Assembly: GCA_023405135.1 (NCBI GenBank)
Contig: JAEXYZ010000002.1
Span: 1-33,700 of the forward strand
Direction of reading: 5' to 3'
DNA: 33,700 nt
Source of the DNA: Bacillota bacterium
Lineage (GTDB): Bacteria > Bacillota > Bacilli > Bacillales_A > Planococcaceae
This document shows positions 23,403 through 31,692 of the stretch, in pieces (position 1 is the stretch's first letter; every line of letters starts with the position of its first letter). The notes under the pieces were generated by a model, which saw only the letters and a program-made list of their open reading frames with translations, was not told the DNA's origin and ran no database searches. The translations under genes and the position numbers were made by a program.

Positions 23403-25118
23403 TTATAGCTTAGAGATTTGCTCTATTAGATCGTTTAAGTAATATAAAACTTTTTCTGATGCAGATTCAAGTTCTCTTAAATATTGTTCTGCCTTGTCAA
23501 TATTTCCTTTTGTAAATTCAGTTACTGCCTCTTTTGCATGATAGTGTACTTGTTCATGATAATGATCTAACTGCTTATAGGAGGATAAATGCCCCAAATA
23601 GTTCTGAGATCTTTCGGAAAAATACCACTTACCTAAACGACAATCTTTATAGGAAGACACATCTGATGGCTGAAGTTGTTCTAATCCTAAAAACATATTG
23701 TATACTTTCCATTTCCATAAAATATGATCTGCCTTTGATAAGTAGAGAAGGCTAATGCTAGAAAGGTGTGTAGAATTAGAATTAATAATATCGTTTCTGA
23801 AACGATTAATTTCCTTCCCTAGAAGATGGATGTCTTGGGATGTGCTTGTACTTAAGTCTCTAATATCTTCTTGTAGCTGTTGTATATTTGTCATACGATT
23901 TGATACATCATCAATAGCAACTGATTGTTGTTCTGTAATTGCTGCCGTGTTTACAACATCTTGATTAATTTGTTGAATTGTTTCAACAATATTAGTTAGA
24001 AGTGGCAATGTATCTCTAGCGTCAGAAGAGGCTTCATTAATAATTTGAGACGTATCTGAAATAGAATTGGCAACGTTTATTGAATAAGATTTTAACGACT
24101 CAACATTATTTGATACTGTACTTAAAGCAGCTACAGTATTTTCTGCTAGCTTTCTTACTTCCTGGGCTACAATGGAAAAGCCTTTCCCATGTTCACCTGC
24201 ACGAGCAGCTTCAATGGATGCATTTAGTGCAAGTAAATTGGTTTGATCTGCAATTTCATTTATAATAGTTACTACGTTTTCAATATCTTTAACATGTTTT
24301 TGTAATTGATCAAAGGAATGAACAATTGATTTAAAAGTATCGTCAGTTTTAAAAATATCATTTAAAGCCTGTTCAATTGCATTTTTACTATCAGTTGCAT
24401 ATTGTACAGATTGAGTTGTCTTTTCAGAAATATTACTAGTAGTTCGTGCTATATCAGCAATTGATGCAGCTAGCTCTTCAGTCGTCGATGTAGAAGTTTG
24501 GATTTCAATTGTTTGCATATCTAAACGTAAAATTAAATCTTTCATGTACATAATTTTTGCATTTACATCCATTAATGAAGATAGTTCACCTACTACATTT
24601 TCAATCATTTTTTCAGTAAAAGCTTCAACTAATAATTGTTGATCGATATTTACCGCTGAAGACAATGACTTCATGTAATTAAATGCTTTGTTAGGTGTTA
24701 ATCCAAAATAATGTAAAATATGGGTAGTAATAAAAAATGACAGTTGATTAAATACTACAATTAATTTTCCTGCTTCATAATGATGTTCTCTAAATAAATT
24801 AAAAAATTTAACTGTACGAACAACATAATCATTATTTCGATCTGCTAGGAAAAATTGTTTTAAATATTGTTCTATAGATTCAAATGAAATATAATTTTGG
24901 CCATCTGGAGAAATTTCTTTTAAATAGTTACTAAAAATTTCATTCATTTTTGGCAAGCTTTGTTGAAGTTGTTTATAAATTTCTTTTAAATTTTCCTGAT
25001 CTTGACTAGTAAAATTATTAAATTCAAGGGTTTGCAAAAAGCGACCATTAGCCTTTAAATTTGTACCTCGTGTAAATAAATGATTAAGATCAGCTTTCGG
25101 TTTTAAAGTTGAAAACAT
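23403..25118 (-). CDS. Soluble globin-coupled chemoreceptor (HemAT-like) with C-terminal CZB domain
   Basis: A 571-residue cytoplasmic transducer with no membrane segment. Residues about 25-195 resemble the protoglobin sensor of HemAT, with His113 (HYEAG, compare HLRIG of HemAT) as candidate proximal heme ligand and a shorter F-G region. The signalling domain runs from about 200 to 445, with hairpin tip IADQTNLLALNASIEAARAG at 289-308. The C-terminal 110 residues form a chemoreceptor zinc-binding (CZB) domain, with likely zinc ligands His465 (DHILWKW), Cys493 (DCRLGKWY), His521 and His525 (HEQVH). It would sense oxygen or redox, plus zinc or oxidants. AAGGAGTGA precedes the ATG. Confidence 0.87.
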   Translation of the reverse strand: MFSTLKPKADLNHLFTRGTNLKANGRFLQTLEFNNFTSQDQENLKEIYKQLQQSLPKMNEIFSNYLKEISPDGQNYISFESIEQYLKQFFLADRNNDYVVRTVKFFNLFREHHYEAGKLIVVFNQLSFFITTHILHYFGLTPNKAFNYMKSLSSAVNIDQQLLVEAFTEKMIENVVGELSSLMDVNAKIMYMKDLILRLDMQTIEIQTSTSTTEELAASIADIARTTSNISEKTTQSVQYATDSKNAIEQALNDIFKTDDTFKSIVHSFDQLQKHVKDIENVVTIINEIADQTNLLALNASIEAARAGEHGKGFSIVAQEVRKLAENTVAALSTVSNNVESLKSYSINVANSISDTSQIINEASSDARDTLPLLTNIVETIQQINQDVVNTAAITEQQSVAIDDVSNRMTNIQQLQEDIRDLSTSTSQDIHLLGKEINRFRNDIINSNSTHLSSISLLYLSKADHILWKWKVYNMFLGLEQLQPSDVSSYKDCRLGKWYFSERSQNYLGHLSSYKQLDHYHEQVHYHAKEAVTEFTKGNIDKAEQYLRELESASEKVLYYLNDLIEQISKL

Positions 25119-25244
25119 GATTATGTCACTCCTTCAAATGTATTGAAAAGATAGAATAATTTTACCATATTGTAGATAGTAAAAATAGATATATTATTAT
25201 TAAGTAATTAAAATATGATAGAATAAAGTGAGGGTATTTTTTAA

Positions 25245-25517
25245 ATGTTTAAAATTATATATATGAAGGCCGATTATGAACCATGGTGGCAATTTGAAGG
25301 TTGGGAATCAAACATTGTTTCTATATATGAGTACGAAACAGAACAACAATTAAATGAAGGTTTAAACGATATTCTTGAAAAATTTAGAGCTACATATGAA
25401 CATGAAGCAAGTAAGGATAATATATATTTCGCGTTCTGGACAGATGATGAATGTGAATTTTGCGAAGCATGCGATGATGATTTACAAATTTATCATGGTA
25501 TAATTGTTCAAAAATAG
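25245..25517 (+). CDS. DUF1033 family protein
   Basis: A 90-residue acidic protein starting MFKIIYMKADYEPWWQFEGW, the hallmark of DUF1033 (Bacillales/Lactobacillales). A Cys-containing segment CEFCEACDDD near 66-75 and an HGIIVQ end follow. The family is usually longer (roughly 110-120 residues), so this is a short member or lacks the tail. Only a weak GTGAGGG site precedes the ATG. Function is unknown. It is divergent from the chemoreceptor at 23403-25118. Confidence 0.8.
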   Translation: MFKIIYMKADYEPWWQFEGWESNIVSIYEYETEQQLNEGLNDILEKFRATYEHEASKDNIYFAFWTDDECEFCEACDDDLQIYHGIIVQK

Positions 25518-25586
25518 GGCATACCTAAAATTGCCGTTCAATTTACTGAAATGAACGAAAATTATAAAAAAGGTTGTATAAAGTGT

Positions 25587-25614
25587 TTGACAAATTGTAA
25601 TATGATGGTATACT
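25587..25614 (+). promoter_or_regulatory. Promoter of the cold-shock gene
   Basis: TTGACA (25587-25592), 16-bp spacer, TATACT (25609-25614). It gives a leader of about 150 nt before the csp start codon, long as in other cold-shock genes. Confidence 0.75.
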
Positions 25615-25651
25615 AAGAGTAACAATAAAATTGCTAGGCCGGGTACAAATG

Positions 25652-25717
25652 ATTCACATATTACAAAGAGTGATCGGTGTAAAGTCGGTACTCTTCGTAA
25701 TATGTGAATTTTTATTT
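25652..25717 (+). promoter_or_regulatory. Attenuator-like hairpin in the csp leader
   Basis: Arms ATTCACATATTAC (25652-25664) and GTAATATGTGAAT (25697-25709) pair perfectly. They are extended, after one mismatch, by AAGAGT (25666-25671) and ACTCTT (25690-25695), and followed by TTTTTATTT. It looks like an intrinsic terminator inside the leader. TCACATATT recurs at 25728-25736 and can compete for the right arm, which would open the terminator. A plausible mechanism is cold- or Csp-dependent read-through. Confidence 0.65.
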
Positions 25718-25768
25718 CGGTAAACAATCACATATTGTTAACATTTATTTTTTTGGAGGTTTTCTTAA

Positions 25769-25969
25769 ATGAAACAAGGTACAGTAAAATGGTTTAACTC
25801 AGAAAAAGGTTTTGGATTCATCGAAGTTGAAGGTAAAAACGACGTATTCGTACACTTCTCAGCTATCCAAGGCGAAGGTTTTAAAACACTTGACGAAGGT
25901 CAAAAAGTGGAATTCGAAGTTGTAGATGGCAACCGCGGACCACAAGCTGCTAACGTTGTAAAACTTTAA
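25769..25969 (+). CDS. Cold-shock protein, CspA/CspB family
   Basis: A 66-residue single-domain OB-fold RNA chaperone. RNP1 is KGFGFI (13-18) and RNP2 is VFVHF (26-30). The length and the sequence MKQGTVKWFNSEKGFGFIEV are typical of Bacillales Csp proteins; which paralogue (B, C or D) cannot be told. It binds single-stranded RNA/DNA and melts secondary structure, possibly including its own leader. TTGGAGGTTTT precedes the ATG. It has its own promoter, a structured leader and a terminator. Confidence 0.96.
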   Translation: MKQGTVKWFNSEKGFGFIEVEGKNDVFVHFSAIQGEGFKTLDEGQKVEFEVVDGNRGPQAANVVKL

Positions 25970-25991
25970 TTAATAGCTAATTAAACTTCAT

Positions 25992-26024
25992 CGAGACATC
26001 CTTTTTTAGGGATGTCTCTTTTTG
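25992..26024 (+). terminator. Terminator of the cold-shock gene
   Basis: GAGACATCC (25993-26001) and GGATGTCTC (26010-26018) pair perfectly and are followed by TTTTT. Confidence 0.9.
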
Positions 26025-26265
26025 TTTTGGCAAAATTTCGATATTTTTTAGTTTACACTAAATTATATCGTTTTTTTATTAACCATATTATTATTATGTA
26101 AACTTGATAAAAGGAAAATTAAACAGAACTAAAAAGCAATCATTATATTGATCCATAGAGAACTCCAGTATGGGCAAAAGAAAATAAAATCTAATGTAGG
26201 GAAATGCAACTTTTTCCAGATTGAAACGTAGTAAATAATAAATTTCCAAAAGAGAAGGGGAAAAA

Positions 26266-27237
26266 ATGGCTGTTTCACTAATATTGATTGTTATTTTAAT
26301 ATTTGGTTTATTATTCATTTATAATCAGTGGCAATTTAAAAAAGCGAATAAATTATATCAGCCAGAAGGTAAATTTATAACTGTAGATGGAATAAAGTTA
26401 CATTATATATCGAAAGGAAATGGGCAGCCAATCGTATTTCTCCACGGGGGGATGCTTACTAGCAGTGATTTTAAGGAAAACGTTCAATTAGCAGCTCAGC
26501 AAGGTTATCAGGCAATTGCCTTTGATAGACCTGGTTATGGATATAGCGAGAGGCCTAAAAATAGAAAAATTACCCCAATAACTCAAGCAACTATCATTCA
26601 TAAAGCGTTAAAAGAAATAGGGATTGATCAACCAATTATTTTAGTTGGCCATTCTTGGAGTGGTACGATGTCACTTTCCTATGCGATACAATTCCCAAGT
26701 GAGGTGGCAGGAGTTGTAATATTGGCAGGAGCTATGTATAAAGAAGGCTATGCAGCAGAGAATGGTGATTTATTATCAAAGCTAGTTACAACACCTATTT
26801 TAGGAAGTATTATTTTAAATACATTACTTAAGACGCCATTAGCAAAAAGTATGGCATCCTCAATGGTTAAAGAGACATTTGCACCAGAGAAAGCCCCAGA
26901 AAAGTATGAAAAAAAAGTTTATGCATTAGGATTCCGTCCAAAACACTTTAGAGCAAATAGGGAAGATGTTCTTGTTTTCCCTGAAACCTCAAAAAACCTA
27001 TGTGCAAAATATAAGAAAATTTCAGTCCCATTAGTAATTGCAGTAGGGGAAAAGGATCCGTTTGGAGTAATTAATCAAGCAAGGCGTTTAAAAGAAGATA
27101 TTCCTCATTCAATATTGAATATTATTCCTAGTATCGGCCATATGATTCCACAGCTTCATCCAACGGTTGTCATGGACAATATTCACATTATTTGTGAAAA
27201 ACTCACTAATTCTAATATTGTTGATTCCAAAAATTAA
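26266..27237 (+). CDS. Membrane-anchored alpha/beta hydrolase
   Basis: A 323-residue hydrolase of the alpha/beta fold. One N-terminal membrane segment (about 3-19) anchors it. The oxyanion region is FLHGG (58-62), the nucleophile is Ser130 in GHSWSG, the acid is Asp264 in GEKDPFG and the base is His292 in GHMIPQ, so a full triad is present. A Lys-rich helical cap lies at about 160-245. Substrate is unknown. The ribosome site AGAGAAGGGGA precedes the ATG. It is a single-gene unit. Confidence 0.9.
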   Translation: MAVSLILIVILIFGLLFIYNQWQFKKANKLYQPEGKFITVDGIKLHYISKGNGQPIVFLHGGMLTSSDFKENVQLAAQQGYQAIAFDRPGYGYSERPKNRKITPITQATIIHKALKEIGIDQPIILVGHSWSGTMSLSYAIQFPSEVAGVVILAGAMYKEGYAAENGDLLSKLVTTPILGSIILNTLLKTPLAKSMASSMVKETFAPEKAPEKYEKKVYALGFRPKHFRANREDVLVFPETSKNLCAKYKKISVPLVIAVGEKDPFGVINQARRLKEDIPHSILNIIPSIGHMIPQLHPTVVMDNIHIICEKLTNSNIVDSKN

Positions 27238-27254
27238 AATTATTTTCAATCGAG

Positions 27255-27287
27255 CGCATTTCCAGAGTGGAAATGCGTTAACTTTTA
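27255..27287 (+). terminator. Terminator of the alpha/beta hydrolase gene
   Basis: CGCATTTCCA (27255-27264) and TGGAAATGCG (27268-27277) are perfect inverted repeats; the following TTAACTTTTA is a weak U-tract. Confidence 0.6.
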
Positions 27288-27390
27288 TATTAAAGGATAT
27301 TGTTAAAACAACACTTATTTGGAAATAGAATTAATAAAGAAAATTAATGTGGGTAAGCTATTCCATTAAGAAACATTGGAAGGTGAAACC

Positions 27391-27765
27391 ATGAAAAAAT
27401 CTTTATTTCTTGTTATATGTATTACATTTATATTTTTAACACCAATTAATGTCTATGCTCAAAATGAACTTAAAAGAGAACAACTATTAGAAGAAGCGCT
27501 AATCGTTAGATATCTTCCATACATTTTAGAACAGACTGATAAATTATTTATGTGTGAACGAATTACTAATATAAAAAGACTTGATGGGAATCGTGACCAT
27601 GAAGTTGTTATAGAAGTGATAACGTTTGAAAATGCTCATATGCCACCATACGATTTGTTTAGAATCACTCTCACTGATACTCCCGATAAAATAAATGTTA
27701 CAGAAGTAGAGCATACAAAAAATATATCTACCGATCAGTTCCGAAAGCATTGTTCTAAAGAATAA
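27391..27765 (+). CDS. Secreted DUF3888 family protein
   Basis: A 124-residue exported protein. A signal peptide covers about 1-24 (KKSLFLVICITFIFLTPINVYA, cleaved after YAQ or nearby). The mature part begins with a helix EQLLEEALIVRYLPYILE and has a strand pattern VVIEVITFENAHMPPYDL ending in a basic tail, as in DUF3888 proteins of Bacillales. Function is unknown. The start at 27391 follows GGAAGGTGA; five more upstream codons are open but lie within that site. Cys residues at about 53 and 121 could form a disulfide. It is followed by the long hairpin at 27829-27919. Confidence 0.8.
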   Translation: MKKSLFLVICITFIFLTPINVYAQNELKREQLLEEALIVRYLPYILEQTDKLFMCERITNIKRLDGNRDHEVVIEVITFENAHMPPYDLFRITLTDTPDKINVTEVEHTKNISTDQFRKHCSKE

Positions 27766-27828
27766 TAAAAAATTTAATAAAGAAAAATTATTTTCGCTAA
27801 TTAAGTAATTTAGTTTTATTCTATAAAA

Positions 27829-27919
27829 GGAGCGCATACTGTTATAAACTGTATCCCAACTATTAGATTTTTATCCAAAATCCGGGATAAGGTTTAAGTG
27901 GAATAATGCGCTCTTTTTT
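27829..27919 (+). terminator. Long terminator-like hairpin after the DUF3888 gene
   Basis: GAGCGCAT (27830-27837) pairs with ATGCGCTC (27906-27913), followed by TTTTTTA. Inside, a segment near 27842-27857 pairs imperfectly with GGGATAAGGTTTAAG (27884-27898). The size is unusual for a terminator and may indicate a structured repeat or small RNA. Confidence 0.55.
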
Positions 27920-28224
27920 ACGTTTGGGACATTTTTTATTTTTATAGAGCGTATTTCATTTTTCATCGTAAATGAGTGCAAGCTTTTTTTAATTCGTTAA
28001 ATAGGAATTAAATTCTATTGTGGGGGAGTTTTATTTTTACAGCAAAATTTATCTGGATTTCGTTAAAATACATAAAATAGTGCAATTGTGAAAAGGGATG
28101 ATACTGTTTTCTAGTCCTGTTTATCAAGGTTTTTGAAGTATCATGACCAGCCATTAAAGTAACAAAGATTGGGGAAAATTTTATTAATAATGCTAAAGGG
28201 GTATTGAAAATTCAGAAAACTATA
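27920..28224. other. Intergenic region upstream of the GntR gene
   Basis: No gene seen. It is AT-rich, with one weak inverted repeat ATGATACT (28098-28105)/AGTATCAT (28137-28144) around a 31-base loop. Confidence 0.4.
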
Positions 28225-28253
28225 TTGACTCTTAACTTTCGGTATTATAGAAT
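28225..28253 (+). promoter_or_regulatory. Promoter of the GntR gene
   Basis: TTGACT (28225-28230), 17-bp spacer, TAGAAT (28248-28253). Confidence 0.65.
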
Positions 28254-28265
28254 AAAAAAACGAGT

Positions 28266-28283
28266 CATCTAGATGTATAGATG
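28266..28283. promoter_or_regulatory. Candidate GntR-family operator
   Basis: CATCTAGATGTATAGATG has arms CATCTA and TAGATG around six bases and begins 13 bases after the -10 box, at the expected transcription start. It could be an autoregulatory site of the regulator encoded next. The sequence is not the usual HutC-type GTNTAGAC consensus. Confidence 0.4.
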
Positions 28284-28329
28284 AAAATGGAGTGGAATGT
28301 TATTTAATATAATCCCTAGGAGGGTGGCC

Positions 28330-29049
28330 ATGAATAATTATAATGCTCATATTCCAAAGTACGTTCAAATTGCAGAGAGCTTAAGAAAAAAAGTAGATGA
28401 GATGTACAAAGAAGGAAAAGAAAAATTTTTAAGTGATGATGAATTAATAAAAATGTTTGATGTTTCTAGAATGACTATTCGTCAGGCCGTTCAATTGCTT
28501 GTAGAAGAAGGAATTTTAAAGCGCATTCAAGGAAAAGGGACATTTATTGTCCGAAAAGACAAATTAAAAACAGATATTGCCAAATTAGATACTTTTTTCA
28601 GAGGGTGGTACTTAAAAAACTTTACTGTTAAGTTGCTGTTTAGGGGATCTGTACCTTGTCCAGAAGGAATGGATGTTAAATTGGGGGTAAAACCTGGAGA
28701 AGAAGTTTATCAAGTAACACGGTTACGTCTTTCAGAGGGTATCCCAGTTGTTATCGATAACCGTTATCTGTTAAAAAAATATGGTGAACAAATTACTGAT
28801 GAAGAATACGTTAATTATTCTTTCTCACATTTATTTTTAAATAAATTTAATATGTCTCTTACAGAAGGAGAAATTGAAATCGAAGCAGTTCTTGCAAGTT
28901 CTGAAATTTCAAAAATTCTAGGTGTTTCCGTAGGCTCTCCAATTTTATATAGAAGTGTTGACTTAAAAGTAAAAAATAATTGTGTTTTAACAGGAGCTTC
29001 TTCCTACCGAGGTGACATGTACAAATACAAATCAGTATTAAGTTTAGAA
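28330..29049 (+). CDS. GntR/HutC-family transcriptional regulator with UTRA domain
   Basis: A 240-residue repressor-type regulator. The winged helix (about 5-75) has the recognition segment SRMTIRQAVQLLVEEGILKR and wing GKGTFIV. The UTRA effector-binding domain fills about 90-240 with GEEVYQVTRLRLSEGIPV and a C-terminal strand pattern. UTRA regulators sense small metabolites, often carbohydrates or carboxylates of the neighbouring pathway. The start at 28330 has a strong AGGAGGGTGG; 11 more upstream codons are open. The stop is near 29050. It precedes the permease and amidohydrolase genes and probably controls them; the inducer is unknown. Confidence 0.9.
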
Positions 29050-29101
29050 TAAGAAAAATAAAAGATTAGAGGTGGTGGTTTTGTTTCACATTTTTTTGTA
29101 A

Positions 29102-29218
29102 GTGCTTCCATCATTATTATATGAACATGTTGAACAAGCTATCATTGTTTCAAATAATCCCGGTGTCGGTGGTGAATTAGCTTTCGGCTCTCCTATGAAA
29201 TTAAAGTTAAGAAAATAG
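29102..29218 (+). pseudogene. Possible remnant of a CoA-transferase gene end
   Basis: A 38-residue frame reads LPSLLYEHVEQAIIVSNNPG then VGGELAFGSPMKLKLRK. The pattern resembles the C-terminal strand region of CaiB/BaiF CoA-transferases (compare VVEVEHPGVG...GSPIKLS), recalled rather than searched. It begins after a stop, has no ribosome site and ends in TAG, so it is not a working gene. The rest of the 326-bp gap (29053-29378) holds only the permease leader. It may mark a gene lost from the neighbouring catabolic locus. Confidence 0.25.
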
Positions 29219-29378
29219 ACTTTAGCCTTTGTAGGGAAGGGTATGAAATTTTTACGGCAGCTTGGCAAATATGTTATGACAAATCTAATAAACTCTATCT
29301 ATCATGCAATGTTATTACTCTCAGTAAAATTTATTAAATACATAGTATACAATCGATAGATATATAAAGGAGAAAATT

Positions 29379-30680
29379 ATGTTCTATTCCATTTTAATAA
29401 TCTTAGCTATTATTATTGCAATTTACCTAGGCGAGAAGCTTGATATTAATACAGGTTTAGTTGCTTTGGCATTCGCTTATTTAATTGGTTGTTTTGTTTT
29501 GGGTATGTCTATTAATGATTTATTGGCAACATTTCCAACTAAATTATTTTTAGTTATTTTCACCTTAGCGTTATTCTTTAATTTTGCAGTAGTAAATGGT
29601 ACTTTAGAAAAAATTGCTCATTTATTACTTTATAAATTTCAAAAACAAACACAATGGCTTCCTTTAATTTTGTATTTTATTACAGCGTTAGTTTCAGGTA
29701 TGGGTGCTGGTTTCTTTACCTCAGTAGCAGTTATGGGTGCCATTGCGATGGCATTATGTAAAACATCAGGAATGAGTAAATTGCATGCTTCATTTGCAGT
29801 ATCATTAGGTTCTCTTTCTGGTGCAAATTTCATGTATAGTGCACATGGGGTACTCTTTAACTCATTGTTAAGTGAAACAGCTGTTGCGAATCAGGCTGAT
29901 GTTCTGACAAGGGATATCTTCGTTGTGTCATTTATTTATCCAATATTTATTATGTTGATTCTGATGTTTCTTGATAGAAAAAAGAATCAAATTACGGAAT
30001 TGAATATTGAGAAGCCAGAAAGTTTTACAAAAAAACAAAAAGTAAATATTTCTTTAATTATTCTTCTTATGGTAATTGTATTAGGAGTACCGATGCTAGC
30101 TAATTTTATGCCAAACAATGAAACGATTCAGTTTATTAACTCACGTACCGACATTACTTTACTAGCAGTTGTATTCGCAATCGCATCTTACTTATTAAAA
30201 TTAGCAGAGGATAAACCAAAAGAAGTAATGGCAAGAATACCTTGGAATACACTATGGCTTGTTTCAGGAGTAGGAATGTTAATCGATGTTGCGGTTGAAG
30301 CAGGTACAATTGATTTATTAGCTTCATTAATAAATAATATGCCATCCATTATTGTTCCTATTGCAGTGGCAATCATCGCTGGTATTATGTCAATCTTTAG
30401 TAGTACGCTAGGAGTTGTTGCACCGCTTATGTTCCCAATGATTGCTGGTATAATAGAACCTACAGGCTACAGTGCTTCGTTAATTGCGGTTGCTATTATT
30501 ATTGGGGCTCAATCAACAGCTTTAGCACCATTTTCTACAGGTGGTAGTTTAATACTTGGCAACAGTGGTCTAAGCGAAGAAGAATCTAAGGAATTTTATA
30601 CTGATTTACTTTATAAAGCAACGCCTTTAGGATTAGGATTTGCTATTGTTGCAACGTTGATTTTAATGTTTATATTTTAG
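29379..30680 (+). CDS. MatC/DASS-like carboxylate permease
   Basis: A 433-residue inner-membrane transporter with about 11-12 hydrophobic segments. The N-terminal part (LGEKLDINTGLVALAFAYLIGC in split form) matches the MatC N-terminal region of malonate/dicarboxylate carriers, and the rest follows the ion-transporter superfamily pattern with two inverted halves. Motifs such as SLGSLSGANFMYSAHGV and AQSTALAPFSTGGSLI are at the places of the substrate/sodium hairpins. Sodium coupling and the exact anion are inference. TAAAGGAGAAA precedes the ATG. The amidohydrolase gene starts 10 bases after its stop, so they form one operon. Confidence 0.87.
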   Translation: MFYSILIILAIIIAIYLGEKLDINTGLVALAFAYLIGCFVLGMSINDLLATFPTKLFLVIFTLALFFNFAVVNGTLEKIAHLLLYKFQKQTQWLPLILYFITALVSGMGAGFFTSVAVMGAIAMALCKTSGMSKLHASFAVSLGSLSGANFMYSAHGVLFNSLLSETAVANQADVLTRDIFVVSFIYPIFIMLILMFLDRKKNQITELNIEKPESFTKKQKVNISLIILLMVIVLGVPMLANFMPNNETIQFINSRTDITLLAVVFAIASYLLKLAEDKPKEVMARIPWNTLWLVSGVGMLIDVAVEAGTIDLLASLINNMPSIIVPIAVAIIAGIMSIFSSTLGVVAPLMFPMIAGIIEPTGYSASLIAVAIIIGAQSTALAPFSTGGSLILGNSGLSEEESKEFYTDLLYKATPLGLGFAIVATLILMFIF

Positions 30681-30689
30681 GAGATAGTT

Positions 30690-31454
30690 ATGCAAAAAAT
30701 ATTTGACGCTCATTTTCATATTATTGATCCAAAGTTTCCTCTTGTAGAAAATCAGGGATTTGTCCCTGATTATTATACAGTGAGTGATTATTTAAAGGAA
30801 TTAAAAGAAATGTCAATAGAAGTAACTGGTGGGGCCATTGTATCAGGCTCATTTCAAGGATATCACCAAGATTATTTTGAAGAGGCCATTTCACAATTAG
30901 GCAATCGTTTTGTGGGTATCACTCAGCTTCCATTCGATACAACTGATGAAGACATTTTAAAATTAAACGATGTCGGTATAAAGGGAATACGATTTAACTT
31001 ATACAGAGGTTTATCTGCTTCACCAAAAGAGATTAATGAGCTGTCAGAGAGAGTTTATAAACTATGTAATTGGAAGACAGAGCTTTATCTTAATTTGCAA
31101 ACAATTGATAAGGAATTAGAAGAATTAATTTTTACATTGCCTAAAGTGTCCATTGATCATCTTGGGATGCATAAGTGTTCAATTGATAGGTTGAAAAAAA
31201 TAGTTAATGCAAATATTCCTATTCGTGTAACAGGCTTTGGACGGGTGGGCTATGTACGTGATGAAATTAGAGAATTAATTACAATATTATATAGCGAAAA
31301 CCCAAGCAGCCTTATGTTTGGCAGTGATCTGCCTTCAACTCGGGCAACTTATCGATTCTCCTATAATGATATTGAATTAATTAAAGAAACAGTGGGTAAA
31401 GAAGCACAAGATAGAATTTTCTTCCTAAATGGTGAGAATTGGTACCTTAGGTAA
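30690..31454 (+). CDS. Amidohydrolase-2 family TIM-barrel hydrolase
   Basis: A 254-residue cytosolic metal-type hydrolase of the AH2 (PF04909) family, which includes 2-pyrone-4,6-dicarboxylate and lactone hydrolases. The HxH motif is His8/His10 (FDAHFHI). Arg101 lies in GIRFNL, His157 in IDHLG, and the catalytic Asp213 in FGSDLPST. It is slightly shorter than most members. AGGAGATAG precedes the ATG. Next to a carboxylate permease and a UTRA regulator, it most likely opens a lactone or cleaves an imported carboxylate. The substrate cannot be fixed from sequence. Confidence 0.88.
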   Translation: MQKIFDAHFHIIDPKFPLVENQGFVPDYYTVSDYLKELKEMSIEVTGGAIVSGSFQGYHQDYFEEAISQLGNRFVGITQLPFDTTDEDILKLNDVGIKGIRFNLYRGLSASPKEINELSERVYKLCNWKTELYLNLQTIDKELEELIFTLPKVSIDHLGMHKCSIDRLKKIVNANIPIRVTGFGRVGYVRDEIRELITILYSENPSSLMFGSDLPSTRATYRFSYNDIELIKETVGKEAQDRIFFLNGENWYLR

Positions 31455-31524
31455 ATAGCTGGAACAATTTTGTTTATTGCTGTTTAGAGTATGGAACATC
31501 TGATAGATACTCCATTGTAATATT

Positions 31525-31583
31525 TCCCCTTATAGTAGACAGAAAATGCTTTACTGTATTACTATAAGGGGACTTTTTTATTT
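31525..31583 (+). terminator. Terminator of the permease-amidohydrolase operon
   Basis: TCCCCTTATAGTA (31525-31537) and TACTATAAGGGGA (31560-31572) are perfect 13-nt inverted repeats with an inner ACAG/CTGT, followed by CTTTTTTATTT. Confidence 0.88.
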
Positions 31584-31692
31584 GCAAAAAAGGTATTACA
31601 TTGTGGTAATTAATAGATTAAAGTTGAACAACACAGGTGCAGCATTTTATGAAGGAGGGAGTGATTATAAATCCGAAAAAGGAAATATACTA

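Noticed and set aside
26094..26318. 74-codon minus-strand frame before the alpha/beta hydrolase
   Set aside because: It overlaps the hydrolase start, has no ribosome site and no family pattern.
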